This document shows positions 24,101 through 33,610 of a stretch of DNA of 64,000 bases, one piece after another; position 1 is the stretch's first letter, and every line of letters begins with the position of its first letter. This stretch comes from Macrolepiota albuminosa (lineage: Eukaryota > Basidiomycota > Agaricomycetes > Agaricales > Agaricaceae). The stretch covers positions 1 to 64,000 of the forward strand of contig JAMWFC010000124.1 in assembly GCA_027475525.1 (NCBI GenBank), read 5' to 3'. The translations under genes were made by a program, and so were the position numbers. The notes under the pieces are model-generated. The model saw only the letters and a list, made by a program, of their open reading frames with translations, was not told where the DNA came from and did no database searches.

Positions 24101-25789
24101 GCTACCACTTTGAAGCATGCCACCGTGGAGCTAGGTTCTGACACGGACCTCTCAACGACTTATGTTGCCAAGAAAAAGCAACTATCTATGAAGCAGGTCA
24201 TTCCAGTCAGGAGCAGCGAGTCCAACGGCGAGAAGAATGCTAAGCAGCACAGGCCCTTTCTTGCTGACGCAGAGGCCAAGAAAAAGCAGCTGCCTACGAA
24301 GGTTGTCATTCCCGTTGGGAGCAGTGATTCTGATGATGAAAGCAGCAAGAAGAATGCCAAACGGTGTCGGCTCTCACTGCCTGACGCAGATTGTGACAAA
24401 AATTCTAGCGATGACTATGTTGATAGTGGTGATGATGATGGGTCAGAGAAGGAGCTGCAAACATCGCCACGTCGCACCCGCCGTGCTTTGGGCAAGGCAA
24501 AGGAGCTCCCAAAGGCCAGCGCGTTTGGAGCAATTGCCCCTCCGCCTACAGTTCCTATACCAAACAGCAGTGCCACTTTGAATTCAACCGTTTCAGATGC
24601 AGATAAGGCTGCTGCCACTACTCCAGCCCCGACAGCTGCCACACTGGCTAGCCATCCTCGACCTCAGCTTCGACCTCAACCTCGACCTCAACCTCAACCT
24701 CAACCTCAACCTCGACCCCAATCTCTGACGCATAAGCTTGTAGCACCAGCAGAAGTAGCTGTGTCATCTACTGAGCTCAATACATCTGCAGTACCACCAC
24801 CCGCTTCTGAAAATACTCCTTTTCATGTAGCCGACACCCCTGAGGCACCTAAACTGGCATCCGAAGGTGGTCCACATGCTGCTACCAACATCTATGAGGT
24901 CGACGGTCTTCAGAAAGGTCCGGGTGTTCCTGGCAACAAAGATGTTTCCTCCAACGACAAAGATATGCATACCCCTGGCGACAAAAATATGTCTATTCCC
25001 GGTAACCAAGATACATGTGCTTCTGCTGGCAAAGATATGTGTACTCCCGGCGATGAGGACAGGCCTGCTGACAAGGCCATGACTGTTAGCAGGGACACGG
25101 TGGTTGATAACCAGGGGTATACAGATTATGCCAATGACATGTACAACACGGAGATTTACGACGATTACTCTCCAGCCCCAGTTGACTATATGGAGTACGA
25201 CACGGAATACCACCATCTTCGTCATAGCCCCACGTATGGGTATTCTGAGCCTTCCCCACATGTATCGCACGCTGGCCGCCCACTTCCACGACATCATCGT
25301 CACAATGCGCACCCATACCCTCGCCGTGGTGCTGGTGGCGTCAATGCCACTAGATATCCACCTTCTACCTATGGTGCTCAGTATCCTCCACCCCCCACTA
25401 TGCGCCCAATGCGCTACCAGCCACACTACCAGCCATTCCGCCCCCCCTCACATGCTCCCAACACCAGTGGTTCCTCGCATGCCCCAAACTTCAGTGGTCC
25501 CTCGCGTGCCCCAAATGTTGGTGGTCCCTTGCATGCTCCGATCACTGGTGGTCCTTCGCGTGCTCCGAACGTTGCCGCCCGCCGTTTGCGTGCTCCAAAT
25601 ACTGCAAATGCTGCAGGTCCCCAACGTGCGCCAGGCCAGTCCAATGCCTGGCGTGGACCGCCCTCTGCCCCTGAATTCGAAGGTCAGCACTGGGGTATGC
25701 AGGAACAGAAGTTCAACGAGCATGAGCAGAGGTATGACGAAGATGAGCACGAGCAGAGGTATGATGAGCAGCCTGCTTTCATGAGTTAA
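21104..25789 (+). CDS. Large low-complexity protein gene of unknown function in the KDZ element
   Basis: This is a multi-exon gene. The model runs from about 21104 with an intron starting near 21252. A 77-bp tandem copy at 21281-21434 duplicates that intron's acceptor and must be ignored. The exon reading PEFSFQLLLLALTTVIQQDY splices to 21696. Next comes a Ser/Thr/Ala-rich region, then a conserved-looking globular part (FDRIRNIFAETADFVDRPIE, GTRSTSTWNMYQTYFANN) that crosses an intron at 22815-22862 and continues DAQCWPSFQAEYGDKVE. Short exons follow, then MAAGQIWEKDRLPWGTLTKY at 23630. The last 1.9 kb encodes Lys-rich, RPQP-rich and tandem HAPN repeats, ending HEQRYDEDEHEQRYDEQ. It resembles transposon-associated agaric proteins by memory only. 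No catalytic motif was found. It could be two adjacent genes. Confidence 0.5.
21281..21434. repeat. Exact 77-bp tandem duplication (probable assembly join)
   Basis: 21281-21357 is repeated exactly at 21358-21434. The unit spans an intron 3' end (TTGTGCACAG) and the start of the next exon, so it doubles an acceptor site. The same exact 77-bp length recurs at three other tandem copies and around the N gap. Confidence 0.9.
25450..25590 (+). repeat. 27-bp coding tandem repeat (HAPN nonapeptide)
   Basis: About five imperfect copies encode SHAPNTSGS, SHAPNFSGP, SRAPNVGGP, LHAPITGGP and SRAPNVAAR in the C-terminal part of the KDZ cargo protein. The region is unlikely to fold and probably expands by replication slippage. 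Confidence 0.7.
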
Positions 25790-26054
25790 ACTCGAGTTCT
25801 TGTAGAAATGACCTAGCAGAATCTAATGTGTCACTACCATTCAATTATACATCTTTCTTGCATTCTTTTTTGTCTCCAAGAACATGAGAAACTCTCCAAT
25901 AATAGGAAAAAGACCGACGACCAGACTGCACCTCTCAACCTCTCTCTCAACCTCACCTCTCAACCTCTTCTGGCAACCGGAGTGACCTCCTCTACTGGAC
26001 TGGACTAAAGACCGGACCCGATTGAATCGCCAGTTAAAGTAGGTTCGGTCAGGA

Positions 26055-26132
26055 GTCTTAGGCCCATTACTATTGTCACAACTAACTCCCCTAAAGTGCC
26101 ATCAAGAAGCACTTACCGTCCTGCCAGGGGTG
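26055..26132 (-). repeat. KDZ terminal inverted repeat, right
   Basis: It pairs with 12356-12433 with about three quarters identity, and lies 266 bp after the stop of the last KDZ cargo gene. Confidence 0.7.
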
Positions 26133-26140
26133 CGTCTTGG
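26133..26140. repeat. 8-bp target-site duplication CGTCTTGG, right
   Basis: This is a perfect direct repeat of 12348-12355, directly outside the right KDZ terminus. Confidence 0.75.
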
Positions 26141-26276
26141 ACGATGGCTTATGTAAGCCCACAATCAATGGTCGAATTTGCGTTCCTGAACTCAAGAAAG
26201 AAATGGTATGCCAGTGTAGAACAAGGTACATACAGTCATAGAAAACAACTCATGACGATTTCTTTTCCACTTATCC

Positions 26277-27210
26277 ATGTCTTATATTGAGAAACATCGC
26301 CCTCTCATCTCACATCGTGTCAGATTTAGATCAGCTCCGTATCCTCCGCGAGCCTTGATCACCCATCGAATCATCTTTGAGGAGCAGCTCCAAACTTCAA
26401 CTAGGCGCAACATGTTGGATGAGGAAAACCAGTCAAGCCTTGGGCCTCGAGCTCACGAGCGTGTACCGGGAGGACAAACAGGGATACAAGTGCACAGTGA
26501 TGGTGCCAGTGAACACCGTCAAAACACTCGAGCACAAATGACTCAGACACAGACACCTATAGTCACAATCAATGAACAAGAGATTCAGCAATCACGACGT
26601 GTTACCATCCAAGAATCTGACGAGAATCGTGTTGGACCAAGTGCTCCACTCAGACGATCAGGGACTATGCGACTTCGGTCCGCTCTACCCGAAATCCAAC
26701 ACTTATCAAGCAATCAGGAACCTTCCATTGTCAGAAAGCCTCAAGGAGAACCCGGTCGCCCTAATGCAGGGGGGCATAATGTTGAAGGAGAACTATCGAG
26801 GCTGGATTGGTCAAAGGCTCAGTACAATGCTTTATATGTGAGTTCGAGTTTGCACCCTGTTTTATCCTGCTCATACTCGTTACTTTGTCATTATCAGGAT
26901 GCTGTGAAGGCACAGGCAAGTGAAAGACTCAATACGTCAAAATCTTTTCGCTATCAAAAGCAGGAGGTTGTTAGAGCTATCTGCGAATTGGTTAGAAACT
27001 CTCTTTTGATTTTTTTTTCATATTCATATCTCTATGCTATAGTTAACCAATGACTCTCGATGGCCATCACTTGAACACTATGAGGAGTGCTGGCCAGTGC
27101 GAAGCCTTCTCAAGATGATATTGAAGACTGGGACTGACGCGCACAAGCGTGCTCAGGCAAAACGTGTCATGCAAGTAGTGGCATCTCAGGGACACGGTGT
27201 TTCTATGTAG
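26277..27210 (+). CDS. Small conserved-looking cargo gene of unknown function
   Basis: The gene starts at 26277 (MSYIEKHRPL); a second Met at 26412 (MLDEENQ) is a possible alternative. After a polar, unordered N-terminal part comes LDWSKAQYNALY, an intron, DAVKAQASERLNTSKSFRYQ, a second intron at about 26992-27042, then LTNDSRWPSLEHYEECWPVR and MQVVASQGHGVSM with the stop at 27208-27210. The C-terminal 100 residues look like a compact helical domain. No known motif was recognised. It is divergent from the WD40 gene across the KDZ insertion and belongs to the outer element's cargo. Both introns have clean GT..AG ends and no internal stop was seen. Confidence 0.55.
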
Positions 27211-27304
27211 CATTCGTGTACATATGACTTCCTCACATCACGTCTGTTTACTCTGCAACAAGACAAATTGTATTTATGAAGCTCTTTCATATCATTATGA
27301 CAAA

Positions 27305-27640
27305 TACAAGTTCAAAGTATTGACAAGCAGGACAAGCCATACTCAATGCCAGCCATAAGCGCCTTAAAATCACTCGCCTGAAAATCCTGGCCAATCCCCT
27401 GCCCCTCCATTGTCGTATACATATACGTCCAAATCAGCGGTATCACACTGCGACTTATGCCCCCACCCTCATCGCTGATCTTGATCGTGATGTCCTCACA
27501 CCCTTCAATGATGACAACTTTGATCGTGTGGTACGCCATGTCCTCCTCCAGCCCAAACCACTCCACTACTACCTGCAGCGATTTCTTCAACAGCTCAAAG
27601 TAGATGTGCGAGAGGTGCCTGTAGACTCAATGTTAAAACC
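27305..27640 (-). pseudogene. Fragment of a mitochondrial PDK/BCKDK-type kinase gene
   Basis: The minus strand reads SHIYFELLKKSLQVVVEW, then EDITIKISDEGGGISRSVIP and WTYMYTTMEGQG. These are the N-box, the G1 (DxGGG) box and the G2 region of pyruvate or branched-chain dehydrogenase kinases, GHKL-fold enzymes of the mitochondrial matrix. The N-box Asn expected in ELLKNS is Lys here, and the frame ends soon after QASDFKALMAGIEYGL. Only the ATP-binding part remains. It is host sequence captured by the outer element and not a working kinase. Confidence 0.7.
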
Positions 27641-27728
27641 CAAGACCTAACTAAAAACACACAAGTGAGTTCCATGTACTGTAAGGGGTAGGTATAAGTA
27701 TAGTATGCGACATGAGTTATGTATGACT

Positions 27729-27760
27729 TACCCTCAGTCTCGTATACTTGACTGAGGGTA
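27729..27760. repeat. Perfect palindromic hairpin of the ACCCTCAG family
   Basis: Arms TACCCTCAGT and ACTGAGGGTA surround a 12-base loop. Closely related hairpins occur outside the element at 36999-37034 and 37166-37197. Confidence 0.8.
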
Positions 27761-27978
27761 TGTGTAATATCAGGAGTGGGTATATATATGTTTGTGAGGT
27801 CTGTTAAGGGTTGGAATGTAATTATTAAGGTAATGAAGTCGACCTTGGTCGTTTCGTCTCTGGCACTTACGGTGGTCACCTCTTCGGCATCCAACACTCA
27901 ATTGTCACAATTAATTGGGAGTCAGGAACTAATTACTTCCTGCATTTTACAGATATACCAAATTACATGAATAGTTGA

Positions 27979-28818
27979 CTATAAGTTCCGTACCTCCATC
28001 AGTAAATCCTCCAAATTAACCAGGTTTCTATCGACTTTCTCAATATCTCCTCTACAAGTTGGGCATGTCGCAAAGCGTCTAGATGCAATCCATCCATCCA
28101 GGCATTCTTGACAATAAAGATGGCCACAAGTCAAACTGAAGATGTATTAGTTTGTTATCACTGATATATCATGAATGTAGCTCTTACGTTGTTGTTGGTG
28201 TTTGAGCAATATCACGACAAATACAACAATAGGTGAAATTCTTCAAGACGGAGACCAGCTTGAATTTGGTGCTGAGACAAGGAGCAAATGACTTGATCAA
28301 GTGACATACAGACTGATAGATGCGAAACAAGTGGTCTCGCGACTCCTTCGCATGTGATAGGTCCTGCAAAAAGTGAGGAATAATAAAAGTTAAGAGGGAT
28401 ATGACGCACTTTTCTAAGCTCATCAATCTCTACAGACCTTGCCTCTCTCAGCTCCTCCAGCTGTCTCTGCACATCTACATGCGACTAAGAAAGAGATAGT
28501 GTAAGGAGAAAGTTTGCTAAAATCAATATAAAAAAGTTTACCACTTGTAATGTATGCAATGAGGCATCAATATTGTTTTTTTCCTCCAGTACTTTGGCTA
28601 AGGCATGCCGTAGAACATTTATCTGTAGATGAGTGATAAGTGGAAGAATCACAGCAATTATTGAACACAATTCTCACATCGTTACTATCAGAGTTTGGTG
28701 TCAAAGATGCAGATCCTGCTTGATGAGGCTGACCAAAGACAGCATTATATAGTTCTGCATGTTTAAATCGTCGATAAGGCTGGATACTTCCTGATTTAAT
28801 GGCTTTCTTGGGGACCAT
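27979..28818 (-). CDS. Coiled-coil RING-finger protein (putative E3 ubiquitin ligase), cargo
   Basis: The start at 28818 reads MVPKKAIKSGSIQPYRR. Several short exons follow: a helical region (INVLRHALAKVLEEKNNIDA, then QRQLEELREARSVEIDELRK) and, after an intron, a C3HC4 RING: CCICRDI, intron, LTCGHLYCQECLDGW, CPTCRGDI. The protein ends NLVNLEDLLMEVRNL with the stop at 27979. All eight zinc ligands are present, so an E3 ligase role is likely from the family; the substrate is unknown. The gene is divergent from the coiled-coil gene starting at 29487. The first 20 codons lie inside the sequence repeated across the N gap, so the promoter reaches into the gap region. Confidence 0.75.
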
Positions 28819-29039
28819 GCTAGGAATTGTAACCGTGAATCAAATACAGATACTCAGGATTTNNNNNNNNNNNNNNNNNNNNNNNNNNNNNNNNNNNNNN
28901 NNNNNNNNNNNNNNNNNNNNNNNNNNNNNNNNNNNNNNNNNNNNNNNNNNNNNNNNNNNNNNACTTCCTGATTTAATGGCTTTCTTGGGGACCATGCTAG
29001 GAATTGTAACCGTGAATCAAATACAGATACTCAGGATTT
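28786..29039. repeat. 77-bp direct repeat across the N gap
   Basis: 28786-28862 equals 28963-29039. Both copies hold the start codon region of the RING gene. The length is the same as the four exact tandem copies elsewhere in the window. Confidence 0.9.
28863..28962. other. Assembly gap of exactly 100 N
   Basis: The 77 bases before the gap (28786-28862) are identical to the 77 bases after it (28963-29039). The gap is therefore probably a failed merge of overlapping contigs, with no missing sequence. Confidence 0.9.
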
Positions 29040-29486
29040 GATACAGATACTACTGACCCAAAAACCTTGACTCCACACTGGAAGCTGGGAGTGAAAGATG
29101 GACGGAATTTAGAAGGTCAATTGACAAAGTACAAGGCGCTTAAACATAGTTGAAGGTGTCCTCCTGGGTGTCCTCAGGGTCAAATAGCAAAGTACAAGAC
29201 AATACAAGGAAATAAGCATGTGACGATGTAAAAAGCCCATTTGGTTGATCCGAGTACGCAGGCAGATCTCTGACTTGGACAGGATCGGTCATTTTCTCAA
29301 ATGTTTGTTCTCTTACAATGCTCAAAGAGATTAGGTGAGTACAATAACATTCACCATATCAGGCATTCATGATGCTGCCGTCTTCACCAGTTCACAATCC
29401 ATGTATAAAAGGACAAGTGTCGACACGATGTGAGGTTACAATTTTGAACTGTGTACACAACACCTGGACTTGTACCTGCACTCTCA

Positions 29487-32400
29487 ATGCCTCTCAATTT
29501 CTTATTTGGAGCCCCTTTCTCCAACTTCAATACTCCTCAGGATCCTGGTGACACTTCTGGATTGATTATCGACAATGGTAGTCCCCGACATACAGATTCT
29601 TCGACAGATTCCTCAAATAGCTCTTCCTCCAATAACACTGTACCAATCATTGAGGAGGTTGTGCTGCAGTCAGGAGCGTCATCTGTGATGGGTATCTCAG
29701 ACCAGGCAAGTCTTCTGATTCTTTGCATTCACTGAAACTACATTGTGACATCTGCTGGCAGGGAGCGAACTACAATGGGCCAGCCAACGAGGCCATAGAT
29801 ATTACAGAGAATAAGAAACTTGGCATTAGTACCCTTTAGTGGTTTGGTAAGAGATGACGTTCCATGTTCTATACTTCCTCTATAATTAATTCCAATCTTA
29901 GATGATTTTCAAAAGCGCCGCAGTGATACGACCAATGACCTTACCAATTTGAGAGAGGATGAAATCGCTGCTGATGGAGTAGGTGTCTGCTGTCACTGTA
30001 TCTCAGTGTTTACTTAATAGACCATATACTATCAGAGCTACCGCCTTTGTACCAAGTTCCGAATTATTGCTGATCCCAGACTGGCTATTCGTAATCGTCA
30101 AGTGAGCTTGTGTTTTGACATGTTATTCTTAATCTCACTACACAGTGTAGCTTTCAAATCAGCTCCGTGAAGAAAAGGCAAAAGTCAACTTACTGGCTGT
30201 TCAACTTCGCCAAGTGAGTCTATGTATGGTTTGATCAGCTGAAATTACAGTCTCTCACATATTTGCTGTAGTCTCAGAATGATCAAGTACGAGCTGCCTG
30301 GATGGAAGGAGGCATATTTGACAGCATAGTCGAGCAATCAGATTCTGGACTCAACTCTACACAGAATCTCACTACTCAACCTTCTGAGACCAGCTCCCAT
30401 ATTCTCTCAGTCGCTTCAGCTCAGCAAGATGACGCATTTCAGCAACTTCAAGATGTTTTACATGAGCAAGATTGTCTTCGACAGGAGCTAGAATGCTTTC
30501 AGCAAGACATCCATGAACAAGAGCAGCATTTCCAGGAAGAACATCAAGCTCTTTCTGAACAGTCAGCTATGCAAATCCAGGAGGCTTTAGAGAACAGAGA
30601 TCGTAATCATTTGCAATCTCTGCAAGCTGAAGTTGATCGGTTGCAGGCTGTGCATCAGCAGAAAGTCTCGGAGTACACTCAGGCTAGGGAGGAGATGGAG
30701 CACAGATTAAGAGAACTGGAGACGATACAAATTCAGGCGAGTAAAATGTATATTCTTCTTTAGGATTGACATTAATGGTTATTTAAAATAGGAGCTTCGA
30801 GAACGTGAGGCAGAGTTTCAGCAGGAGTTGAACGAACGACTTTGTCAAGAACACCAGAAGTCTGTACAAACTATTGCTGAGGTCAATCAACGCTTGGAAG
30901 AACAAGATCGCAACCACCAGAAAGCTCGCCAGTCTGAAATTACTCGTTTGCAAGCCGAGCACAAGCAACAAATGGCTAAGGCCACTAGGGCTCATCAACA
31001 GATGGAAACCAGAATTCAAGAGTTGGAACGAGTTCAATCGCAGGTAAGCATGCCTTTTCTTCTATGTATCTTGATAATGACGGTCTTTGTATAGGAGTCA
31101 AGCTTGATTGAGCAGGCTCGCCTAGCTGAACAAGCAGCTGCTCGCTCTGATGAAGCATATGAAACTATCAGAAACATGGATATGCATAACAGGGAGGTCA
31201 TTGTAGATCTCGAAGCTCAGCTCGCAGCTCGTAACGAAAGGCTGGAGGCAAGTTTAGATAATCTCATTATGTTCACCTGTTAACAATATACGCAGCAACT
31301 TCAAGCTCAAATTACTTTACACAGCTCGCATCCTGTTCCAGCCATGACTCAAGAATCTCCCCATGCTTCTCAAGACGAGTCTTCCTCTAACACCAACCCA
31401 TGCACTAACTTTTCGGCACGCATGTGTGAAAAACTTCCTGCAGATCCTCAATTGGCTAGGACAAAGGCATGTTTAGTCCTTTACAGCTATACTTATCTCT
31501 TATTCTTTCTCGTAGGTCTTGAAGATAAACAAAGACAGGCAAACTGAGAGACACTCCTTTGACATTGCAAGCCCTGAAGAAACAGTTACTCCTCCTCTTC
31601 AAATTCCTCGCTTATATTCTTCCTCCAATCCTCAAACACCACGTCTACGTCTTTCTACTCCTAAGCCATCTACTTTGAGATTTACTCCCCAGTCATCCCC
31701 TCTTCGGCCATCATCTTCTATTCAACAAGCACCTCCTGTGTCTCTACTCTTATCCGCCTCCATGCCTTATGATACAACTCCAGGTTGCAGTTTAGCTGAT
31801 CGAGATGATAGCCTTGTCGATCGAACAGGGACTCCTTCTCATCAAAGGGATGGTTCAAGCGCTTACAGAAGGAATGAACGCTCTCAATCTTCTTATGCTG
31901 CAAGTCCAATGCCTGCAAGTCCAACGCCTTCTAGAGAAGAACCTGGGAATCCACTTTCTTCCATTCTGGCCAATCTTGTCGGTTCTGTCAACTCACTTCA
32001 AGAGGAGATGGCTGAGACTCGCAGTGCTGTTGCAGCAATGAATAGCTCACCAAATGCTGCTACCGGATTTTATGTAGTTCCAGGATTGTCTCATCATTCT
32101 CCCTTCAAGGCACTTTTCACACCACGACAAAAAGATCAAGGGCGTACCGATATGATGGTAAGCTACACTGTCAACTTGACTTGAGTTGTGCTTATACCGC
32201 TATTAGAAAATTATTCGCGAGGCAATCAGGATCAAGCTAGATATCAAACATGACAAGGACATCAAGACGGTAACTCAAAATTGCCAACACATGGCAACAC
32301 CTGAGGAGGTCGACAATTTTGACCAGGGAACAATTCCTGCTCCTTCACTAAGTCCTTTCCGTCCTTACTGGGATGACATCCATTGTCTCTGGAATGGTTC

Positions 32401-33376
32401 TTTAGCTGACCAAGTCATAGACGAGCTCTTGGCTGCTGGGCATGTGTTTGATGGCAGGTCAAGGAAAGACGTGAAAGACTACTTTTTTCAACGCCTATCA
32501 ACACTCAGGAAAGAGCTCAAACGACAAACACCAGGGCTTAATGAAACATCGCAACAAGCAATGCAACGAGCCAATACACAACACATGATCACACTAGCAA
32601 GAAATCGTGTCCAGACGCACCAATCAACAGCAAGTAATTTACTTTTGCTAAACTATGGCCCATTTGACGGTTTCTTAAAACAGCTATTCCAATCTCGACA
32701 ACAGATTTGTGCAGAGGGCCTCAATAAACCAGATCATGCTATCTGGGAGTCACTTCTCCGGCTTGTCATTGTACTTCAAACAGATGGTCATAGCTCAGAT
32801 GAAACTGAAGATGAAGAGAGGGGTATCTATCATGTTCGGTCACGACCATGGTGCAGCTCACAAGTGACTGAGCTGCTGAAATACATTGACAGCTACAGAG
32901 AGACGACAAACAATTATGGCAATCGGCATGCTGGAAAGGCTTTTCGAACATGACTTCGCCTTGTTCAGCCCCCACTCACACAGGAACGACCTATCGCTGG
33001 ACTCTCTCAGAACTGCTACGATGCCAATTTTCTTGATACACGACCTCAAAATCACCTTGATCACTTGGATGTTCAGGAAGTCATCTAGTTACCTGAATTC
33101 AAAGAGTACGTACTCTTCTTTGTAATCAAAGTCAGCTTATAATTGAAACTGCTTCTAGACAGCAGGTGCAGTCTGGATTACGTCTTATCAGGCCATTGGA
33201 GTCACGCCATTTATCATTGCACCATATATCTACTCCATCACGTCGTGTATCATCACGCCATTTATCTACTCCATCACATCATATATCGACTTCACGTCAT
33301 TCATATTATAAGTAAGTCCTCTGTTTCTTTCTTGACTTTGAGCTCACAATTTTGTAGCAGTGATTCAGAAGAGTAG
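29487..33376 (+). pseudogene. Long coiled-coil cargo gene with two in-frame stops near its end
   Basis: The gene starts at 29487 with MPLNFLFGAPFSNFNTPQ. About a dozen exons follow: an acidic Ser-rich part, short exons (SYRLCTKFRIIADPRLAIRN), and a Gln/Glu-rich coiled coil from about 30300 to 31260 (EQEQHFQEEHQALSEQ, NQRLEEQDRNHQKARQ). Then come a Pro/Ser linker and a globular region (32220-33000) with YFFQRLSTLRKELKRQTPG and DGHSSDETEDEERGIYHVR. In that frame a TGA at 32951-32953 and a TAG at 33086-33088 interrupt sequence that otherwise continues well (PIAGLSQNCYDANFLDTRP). The last exon ends SDSEE. Each stop could be a C-to-T change of CGA or CAG. The family is common in agaric genomes near transposons, by memory only. 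A protein truncated at 32953 may still be made. Confidence 0.6.
33200..33305 (+). repeat. Short degenerate tandem repeat rich in CATCAC
   Basis: About 24-26 bp units around TTTATCTACTCCATCAC recur three to four times and encode HLSTPS-like repeats at the end of the coiled-coil gene. They end about 80 bp before the inner edge of the right inverted repeat. Confidence 0.5.
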
Positions 33377-33610
33377 AGCTTCCCATTTGTCTCCACAAGT
33401 TACATAACAAGTACTGAGTTTGGTTGGATAGAGTGTGCGGTTCAGCGAGTTCAGCTCTGGTTTTATCAGTGATAAGTCTGAAGCCTGCAGACTTTGTAAG
33501 TTCATGTACAAGAAATATCAATAACAGGTTGTGCTTCAGTCTGCATATATATAAGTAGGAGAACACACCAATTTCTTGAAAAGAGTCTGAGAGCGCATTG
33601 TGATGGATGA

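Larger units (their letters stand above)
12356..26132 (+). mobile_element. KDZ-class DNA transposon nested in the giant element
   Basis: Seen: the left end CACCTAAGGCAGG and the reverse complement of the right end CACCCCTGGCAGG start an imperfect inverted repeat of about 78 bp (12356-12433 and 26055-26132, roughly three quarters identical, with a shared 15-base core TGCTTCTTGATGGCA). A perfect 8-bp duplication CGTCTTGG flanks it. The element holds a CxC1-KDZ transposase with Ulp1 domain, a small basic gene on the opposite strand, a pseudogene fragment, a 3 x 100-bp repeat and a large gene of unknown function. Inferred: it inserted after the outer element formed, in the divergent promoter region of two cargo genes. 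The divergence of its terminal repeats suggests it is older or less constrained than the outer repeats, although long repeats can be kept identical by gene conversion. Confidence 0.8.
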
